From positions 1 to 56,829 of the forward strand of contig NZ_JAIVFV010000029.1 in the NCBI RefSeq assembly GCF_020829445.1: DNA of 56,829 bases. Direction: 5' to 3'. The position numbers and the translations under genes are program-made. This document shows, piece by piece, positions 52,378-56,829 of this stretch. The stretch comes from Nostoc sp. CHAB 5836 (GTDB lineage: Bacteria > Cyanobacteriota > Cyanobacteriia > Cyanobacteriales > Nostocaceae). Position 1 is the first letter of the stretch, and each line of letters opens with the position of its first letter. Below the pieces are notes generated by a model. That model was not told the DNA's origin and made no database searches. It worked only from the letters and a program-made list of their open reading frames with translations.

Positions 52378-53015
52378 GCTTTTCATCATCATTTGATTTG
52401 ACAAAATACCTGATATATATTACCTGGGGCGTAGTGCTGTACCCCCTTACACCTGATATATTTGTTGCAAATATTCTTGTAAATGCTATACTTTCTAAGT
52501 ATCTTAGCTTGGAGTTATCAAAGGATTAGTTATTACTTATTAGATAAGATCTGGGTTAGGCAGTATAACATATTGGACGGATTACTAGATATTTAATAGC
52601 CTAATATCCCTGGATATTAGAGCCTAATTCTAGCGAAGTCTATATGGAGTAAAAGCTAAACTGTTTTTTCTACCCCAAAGTCCATCTCTAGATACTAGGC
52701 AGTTTTAGAACCAAGCATTTATATTTGGTATATAAAATTGCTATTTACAAGATTAGCAATCCATAAGTAAAAGAAATGCAATTTTAATATTTTCTTTGTT
52801 ATTTTGTATTTAACGGGACAGTTATTCCTGATTTGGTGGGTTTAAATAACAATTAGTTAGACCATTTCCCTCCAAAGATGCATATAAATTGTTGACATTA
52901 TGCTTACTTTGCTTCTTAACTTGTAAGCACAATGCAAATTGACCAGACAGATTAGATGGTAATGTTACCAATCAGCAAATAGTTCATCTACACAAGGAAA
53001 ACCTTGCTCACAACC
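52378..53015. other. Intergenic region, no gene seen
   Basis: AT-rich sequence contains a small hairpin, CTAATATCC-CT-GGATATTAG (about 52602-52621). Nearer the next gene it has a TTGACA-containing stretch with TGCTTAC/GTAAGCA inverted halves (about 52891-52927). No conserved RNA or protein could be supported. Confidence 0.5.
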
Positions 53016-53375
53016 ATGCTTAAAACAAAGAATCAGCGTATTTTTCTGCCTGCTTTTATTAAACCTTTAGAAGAAAAGAATCAAGCAGGTAGTAATAAGC
53101 GATTTGCTAAACCTAAATTAGATTTACTGCAACCATTGCGTCAATGGCTCGACAAAATTGAGATTCAGAATCGGAAATTGGCCAAATTTATTGCTAAACT
53201 GATTCCCGCCCAGTGTCCATTCGAGCGCGATATCATGCTTTTTGGTCGCACAATATGCCACATTCCGCCAATGTGCAAACTCAATCCGCTTTATGACGAG
53301 CTTGTCTACTTGCGTTTTCGGGCTTTGTGTTATCTAGTAGATCAATGTGGGGAGGATATTCAATCCTACTGCTGA
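53016..53375 (+). CDS. Mo-dependent nitrogenase-like protein (Mo-nitro_C)
   Basis: The ATG at 53016 is used (MLKTKNQRIFLPAF); an in-frame TTG four codons earlier is possible. The 119-residue protein carries the conserved AKLIPAQCPFERDIMLFGRT and HIPPMCKLNPLYDELVYLRF, then RALCYLVDQCGEDI, the C-terminal domain named after a Mo-dependent nitrogenase family in cyanobacteria. Four Cys are present. Function is unknown; such proteins are widespread in heterocyst formers and are not nitrogenase subunits. The cupin follows 22 nt later. Confidence 0.82.
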   Translation: MLKTKNQRIFLPAFIKPLEEKNQAGSNKRFAKPKLDLLQPLRQWLDKIEIQNRKLAKFIAKLIPAQCPFERDIMLFGRTICHIPPMCKLNPLYDELVYLRFRALCYLVDQCGEDIQSYC

Positions 53376-53397
53376 ACATAACTAGAGAAAACACAAT

Positions 53398-53670
53398 ATG
53401 GAAATTAAAATTGAGCATCAACCCAGTCAAGAACGTCTCAATGAATTGGGTGTCCATAAATGGGAAATTTGGAAAAGAGAAGTTTCAAAATTTCCTTGGA
53501 CTTATGATTCTCAAGAAACTTGCTACTTTTTGGAAGGTAATGTAGTTGTTACTCCTGATGGTGGACAACCAGTGCAAATGGGTAAAGGCGATTTGGTAAT
53601 TTTTGCTGCTGGCGTGTCTTGCACATGGGAAATTACAACGGACGTAAAAAAGCATTATTACTTTGATTAA
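53398..53670 (+). CDS. Single-domain cupin (DUF861/EutQ-like)
   Basis: This 90-residue cupin reads IEHQPSQERLNELGVHKWEIWKR..., with the metal-box-like ETCYFLEGNVVVTPDGGQPV, then MGKGDLVIFAAGVSCTWEI. This matches the Cupin_3 (DUF861) group, small barrels that often bind metal and organic acids. The second-motif residues are partly non-canonical. The gene is 22 nt after the Mo-nitro_C gene. The TAA stop (53668-53670) is the first base triplet of the adjoining family C element. Confidence 0.87.
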   Translation: MEIKIEHQPSQERLNELGVHKWEIWKREVSKFPWTYDSQETCYFLEGNVVVTPDGGQPVQMGKGDLVIFAAGVSCTWEITTDVKKHYYFD

Positions 53671-53804
53671 GTAGGTCGGCGCAATTAAAGTTAACTGGCT
53701 AAGGTTGTCATTGGTCATTGGTCATTGGTCATTTGTCATTAGTAAGGGTTTTAAGCTTATTTACGTTTCGTAACATACTTGAGTTTTTTCGCGCCAAGGT
53801 ACTT
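53669..53804. repeat. Miniature element family C
   Basis: AAGTAGGTCGGCGCAATTAA and GCGCCAAGGTACTTA are the ends. The interior has tandem TTGGTCA units (about 53709-53731) and TATTTACGTTTCGTAACATAC. The left end includes the cupin stop. Confidence 0.87.
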
Positions 53805-54226
53805 AGTGAATAAACAAAAGTGATCCCCTTTATCTACTTGATGAGCCAGAAGACCAAAAGCTCACAATATCTCATAGCTTAATTTCGATTTCTATTATGC
53901 AAAGGTTTGCAGCGAGTGTCGTGGAAGAAAGCCGCAGAATCGGTAAATTGCTTATAGAAATAGATAACGCGATGTGCAACTTAATATTTTGACCTCTCTC
54001 TTTTTAGGAGAGAGGTTTTGAGTTTTCCCCATTCTCTACGTGAGAGTCGTAGCGATGCAAGATCTTGTGCCTCTACCGCAAGGTCTAGTTACCTGAAAAT
54101 AGCTGTAAGACAATTGCGATCGCCCTAAAGAAACGCAAGTCTGACTAAAGGTGCTGGAGATGTGAGTTAAAATCCTGATATCTTCAATAACTACTCACGC
54201 AGACAGCCACCGAAAAAGCGATCGCT
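53805..54226. other. Region upstream of recQ
   Basis: About 420 bp with no gene. It contains CTCTCTCTTTTTAGGAGAGAG (about 53995-54015), a small hairpin of the kind seen near 10303, and a GCGATCGC site overlapping the recQ start region. No clear promoter or riboswitch. Confidence 0.5.
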
Positions 54227-56389
54227 ATGCTTCAGTATGCCCATCTCGAACAAGCGCTAAAATATCACTTCGGTTATGACCAATTCCGCCCCGGACAACG
54301 GCAAATTATCGAAGATGCGCTGCAAAATCGAGATTTAATGGTTGTGATGCCGACTGGTGGGGGCAAATCTCTGTGTTTTCAGCTACCAGCGTTGTTAAAA
54401 AATGGACTAACGGTGGTGGTGTCGCCGTTAATTGCTTTGATGCAAGACCAAGTAGAAGCACTGCGAAATAATAATATTAACGCCACATTTCTCAATAGCA
54501 GTTTGAATCCTTACCAAGTGCGATCGCGGGAAGAAGCCATCCTTAACGGGAAAGTAAAATTACTCTACGTCGCCCCTGAACGTCTTTTGAGTGAGAGGTT
54601 TCTCCCATTTCTTGATTTAGTTAAAGAAAAAATCGGTATTTCTAGCTTTGCTATTGATGAAGCGCACTGCGTTTCGGAATGGGGACACGATTTTCGTCCA
54701 GAATATCGCCAGTTAAAATCTCTGCGGAAACGCTATCCTGATGTTCCTACGGTCGCCCTCACCGCCACAGCGACCGATCGCGTCCGCAGTGACATAATTC
54801 AACAATTAGGGCTGAAGCAACCTAGCATCCATCTTGCTAGTTTTAACCGGGAAAATCTTTATTACGAAGTTCGTCCTAAAACTAAATATGCTTACGCTGA
54901 ATTGTTAGAACTAATTCGAGAAACTGAAGGTTCGACAATTATTTATTCTTTAACTCGCAAAAAAGTTGATGAACTCACTTTTAAACTGCAAAATGATCAA
55001 GTTATTGTTCTACCTTATCACGCCGGATTAACTGACGAGGAACGTAGTAGTAATCAAACGCGATTTATTCGAGATGATGTCCGGGTTATGGTGGCAACAG
55101 TCGCCTTCGGGATGGGAATTAATAAACCCGATGTGCGGTTGGTAGTTCACTTTGATATGCCCAGGAATATCGAAAGTTATTATCAAGAATCGGGTAGAGC
55201 AGGTAGAGATGGAGAACCATCTCGGTGTACAATATTTTTCAGTTTTGGTGATGTTAAAACAATTGAATGGAGCATTGATCAAAAAACTGACCCTCAAGAA
55301 CAGTTGATTGCTAAACAACAACTGCGGCAAATGATCGATTACGCTGAAGGCACTGATTGTCGGCGAACGATTCAACTGGGTTATTTTGGCGAAAGGTTTC
55401 CTGGGAATTGCGGGAACTGTGACAATTGTCGTCATCCCAAACCCATGCAAGATTGGACAATTGAAGCTATGAAGTTTTTATCTTGTGTGGCGCGTTGCAA
55501 AGAAAGATTTGGGATGCTACACATAATTGATGTGTTGCGGGGAGCAAAAAAAGACAAAATTATCCAGTACGAACACGATAAACTTTCTACCTATGGTATT
55601 GGTAAAGATAGAACTCTAGATGAATGGCGAATGTTGGGGCGATCGCTATTACATCAAGGGTTAATAGAACAAACTAGCGATGGTTACTCAGTTTTAAAAC
55701 TAAATGCTTTAAGTTGGGAAGTAATGCGAAAACAACGCACAGTTGCGCTAGCTGTAACCACAGTCCAAAAGATTACCTGGGAACAGGGAAGTGAAAAAGC
55801 AGAAGTTGCAGAAATATTATTACAGAAGTTGCGATCGCTACGTAAACAATTAGCTGATGAGCAATCTGTACCACCTTACGTCATCTTCCACGATTCCACT
55901 TTAAAATTGATGGTACAGGTACAACCCCAAAACCTAGCTGAATTTGCCAAACTTTCTGGTGTAGGTAGTCACAAACTCGCTCAATATGGCGAAAAGTTTA
56001 TTACAGAAATTCGCGCTTACCGCCAAGAAAAAGGTTTGCAAAATAAATCGGTGAATAATAATTATGTATCTTCTCCTAGCTCATCTTCTTACACAGAATT
56101 ACAGACATTACAATTGCATCAACAAGGTTTAAATATTGCTCAAATTGCCCAAAAGCGGAACCTTAGTCCAGCAACAGTTAGCAGTCATCTAGAAAAACTC
56201 ATTGAGAAAAATCAGTCAGTTGATTTAAATCAATTAGTACCTATAGAACATCAACAAAAAATTTGGCAAGTTTTAGAAGTACTCGGTGACATTTCCCTCA
56301 CTCCCATCAAAGAACAACTAGGTGAAAGTTACAGTTTTGATGAAATTCGCTTAGTGCGGTGTAAGTGGCGGCGCGAAAATCGCAAATAA
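54227..56389 (+). CDS. recQ: RecQ-type DNA helicase
   Basis: The 720-residue superfamily 2 helicase has motif I TGGGKSLCFQLPAL (about 42-55), motif II DEAHCVSEWGHDFRP, motif III VALTATATDRV, and motif V/VI VMVATVAFGMGINKPDVRLV and YYQESGRAGRDG. A RecQ-Ct zinc cluster (CRRTIQLGYFG...CGNCDNC), winged helix, and HRDC-like domain (LAEFAKLSGVGSHKLAQYGE) follow. A C-terminal helix-turn-helix (LNIAQIAQKRNLSPATVSSH) is also present. It unwinds DNA 3' to 5' in recombination and repair. The ATG overlaps GCGATCGCT; the zinc Cys residues and HRDC are complete. Confidence 0.94.
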   Translation: MLQYAHLEQALKYHFGYDQFRPGQRQIIEDALQNRDLMVVMPTGGGKSLCFQLPALLKNGLTVVVSPLIALMQDQVEALRNNNINATFLNSSLNPYQVRSREEAILNGKVKLLYVAPERLLSERFLPFLDLVKEKIGISSFAIDEAHCVSEWGHDFRPEYRQLKSLRKRYPDVPTVALTATATDRVRSDIIQQLGLKQPSIHLASFNRENLYYEVRPKTKYAYAELLELIRETEGSTIIYSLTRKKVDELTFKLQNDQVIVLPYHAGLTDEERSSNQTRFIRDDVRVMVATVAFGMGINKPDVRLVVHFDMPRNIESYYQESGRAGRDGEPSRCTIFFSFGDVKTIEWSIDQKTDPQEQLIAKQQLRQMIDYAEGTDCRRTIQLGYFGERFPGNCGNCDNCRHPKPMQDWTIEAMKFLSCVARCKERFGMLHIIDVLRGAKKDKIIQYEHDKLSTYGIGKDRTLDEWRMLGRSLLHQGLIEQTSDGYSVLKLNALSWEVMRKQRTVALAVTTVQKITWEQGSEKAEVAEILLQKLRSLRKQLADEQSVPPYVIFHDSTLKLMVQVQPQNLAEFAKLSGVGSHKLAQYGEKFITEIRAYRQEKGLQNKSVNNNYVSSPSSSSYTELQTLQLHQQGLNIAQIAQKRNLSPATVSSHLEKLIEKNQSVDLNQLVPIEHQQKIWQVLEVLGDISLTPIKEQLGESYSFDEIRLVRCKWRRENRK

Positions 56390-56398
56390 AATTTACTT

Positions 56399-56699
56399 AG
56401 AGGATGTTTTAATAGTCAATACGGTTCAGTTAAGGCTAAAACTCTCAGTAAAAGTCAGTTTTTTTAACGAACCGCAAAGGCCGCAAAGGACGCAAAGGAA
56501 GAGAAGAGAGAAGGAAGAAATGCTTAACTGAACTGTATTGTTTTAAAAGTGGTCGGCTGTAATTAATTTTAGGCACTTCTAGATTCCTCCTAACCCCCCT
56601 TAAAAAAGGGAGAAGAATCAAAGTCCCCCAATTTATCGGGGGATTTAGGGGGATCTAAAACGTTTTGCTACCGACCAGAGGACTTTTAAAACATCCTCT
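56399..56699. repeat. Miniature element family D carrying a nested family B element
   Basis: AGAGGATGTTTTAATAGT and GACTTTTAAAACATCCTCT are the outer ends. The interior after the nested element has GGTCGGCTGTAATTAATTTT and CCCCCCTTAAAAAAGGGAG. It is immediately downstream of recQ. Confidence 0.87.
56417..56540. repeat. Miniature element family B, nested copy
   Basis: CAATACGGTTCAGTTAAGGC to CTTAACTGAACTGTATTG is flanked by TTTTAATAGT (56407-56416) and TTTTAAAAGT (56541-56550), agreeing in 9 of 10 positions. TTTTAAAAGT is also the native family D end, which confirms the target duplication. Confidence 0.88.
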
Positions 56700-56829
56700 T
56701 ACCTCGACTTTATCCAAAATTAAGAACTTGGCTCTCTTGATATGACCAAAGCCTAGCTTTTTGGCAAAAACTTTTTCCATGTCACTGATTATCGGTGAAA
56801 TCGAAAAAGTAGAACTACCGTAGCACAGA

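Noticed and set aside
53016..53375. Mo-dependent nitrogenase subunit
   Set aside because: The protein is about 119 residues and only carries the small cyanobacterial domain named this way; it lacks the cluster-binding features of NifD or NifK.
56655..56828. Minus-strand open frame to the window edge (contains MEKVFAKKLGFGHIKRAKF)
   Set aside because: It ends inside a family D element and has no recognised family; possibly the 3' remnant of a gene, but too short to support.

Overview
The window reads as chromosomal DNA of a filamentous, heterocyst-type cyanobacterium close to Nostoc/Anabaena. The evidence is the very frequent GCGATCGC (HIP1) octamer, short tandem GGAGTTA-type repeats between genes, many small palindromic or mobile repeats, and typical cyanobacterial families: Uma2/DUF820, a TMEM165/GDT1 manganese transporter, a Mo-dependent nitrogenase C-terminal-like protein, a CNBD-C39 ABC exporter, and TPR-glycosyltransferases. 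No tRNA, rRNA or CRISPR array was seen.

Layout. 0-18 kb is mixed housekeeping and accessory DNA: a TnpA-only IS200/IS605 insertion that accompanies a truncated SDR gene, an alpha/beta hydrolase, a WD40 protein, three Uma2 genes, an AI-2E-type permease, a DUF4231 (SLATT-like) membrane protein, an IS5-family element with a -1 frameshift, a DUF39 homocysteine-biosynthesis protein, a TPR protein, and a GDT1-family Mn transporter preceded by a clear yybP-ykoY (Mn2+) riboswitch with its terminator. 18-30 kb is a secretion locus: a 1034-residue CNBD-C39-ABC exporter with an intact catalytic Cys, a HlyD adaptor, a PpiC-like isomerase, two tandem double-glycine-leader peptides with a good promoter, an unrecognised secreted-looking protein, and three RTX calcium-binding proteins. 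30-46 kb holds a TPR-GT41 (SPINDLY/OGT-like) glycosyltransferase, a compact RiPP locus, a fourth RTX protein, two TPR/GT2 glycosyltransferase fusions, and a sugar-modification run (C-methyltransferase, RfbF cytidylyltransferase, PIG-L deacetylase, HemL-like aminotransferase). The RiPP locus has a Nif11-type precursor with Y-G motifs, a radical SAM/SPASM enzyme, and a 56-residue protein. 46-57 kb has two orphan IS605 right-end/omegaRNA-like structures, a DhaM-HPr-EI phosphotransferase fusion, small unknown genes, gene remnants, a cupin and RecQ.

How the parts may work together. The most interesting block is about 18-46 kb. The Nif11-type precursor at 34102-34593 has a leader ending in Gly-Gly and a Pro-rich core with L-Y-G, M-Y-G and A-Y-G motifs. 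With the adjacent radical SAM enzyme and a tiny downstream protein it resembles 'splicease' (PlpX/PlpY-type) spliceotide loci, in which tyramine is excised at X-Y-G to leave an alpha-keto-beta-amino acid. The protease-exporter 16 kb upstream could remove Gly-Gly leaders from this precursor and from the two tandem peptides. The neighbouring RTX proteins and TPR glycosyltransferases suggest a co-located set of exported, possibly glycosylated, surface products. This link is inference.

A second theme is small mobile repeats. At least six families of miniature elements are scattered here, several nested inside each other. They repeatedly supply gene ends: stop codons of the RiPP precursor, DUF4231, cupin, GT2 and a hypothetical gene, and a Shine-Dalgarno for the PIG-L gene. 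One family leaves 10-bp target duplications that can be read directly by comparing copies.
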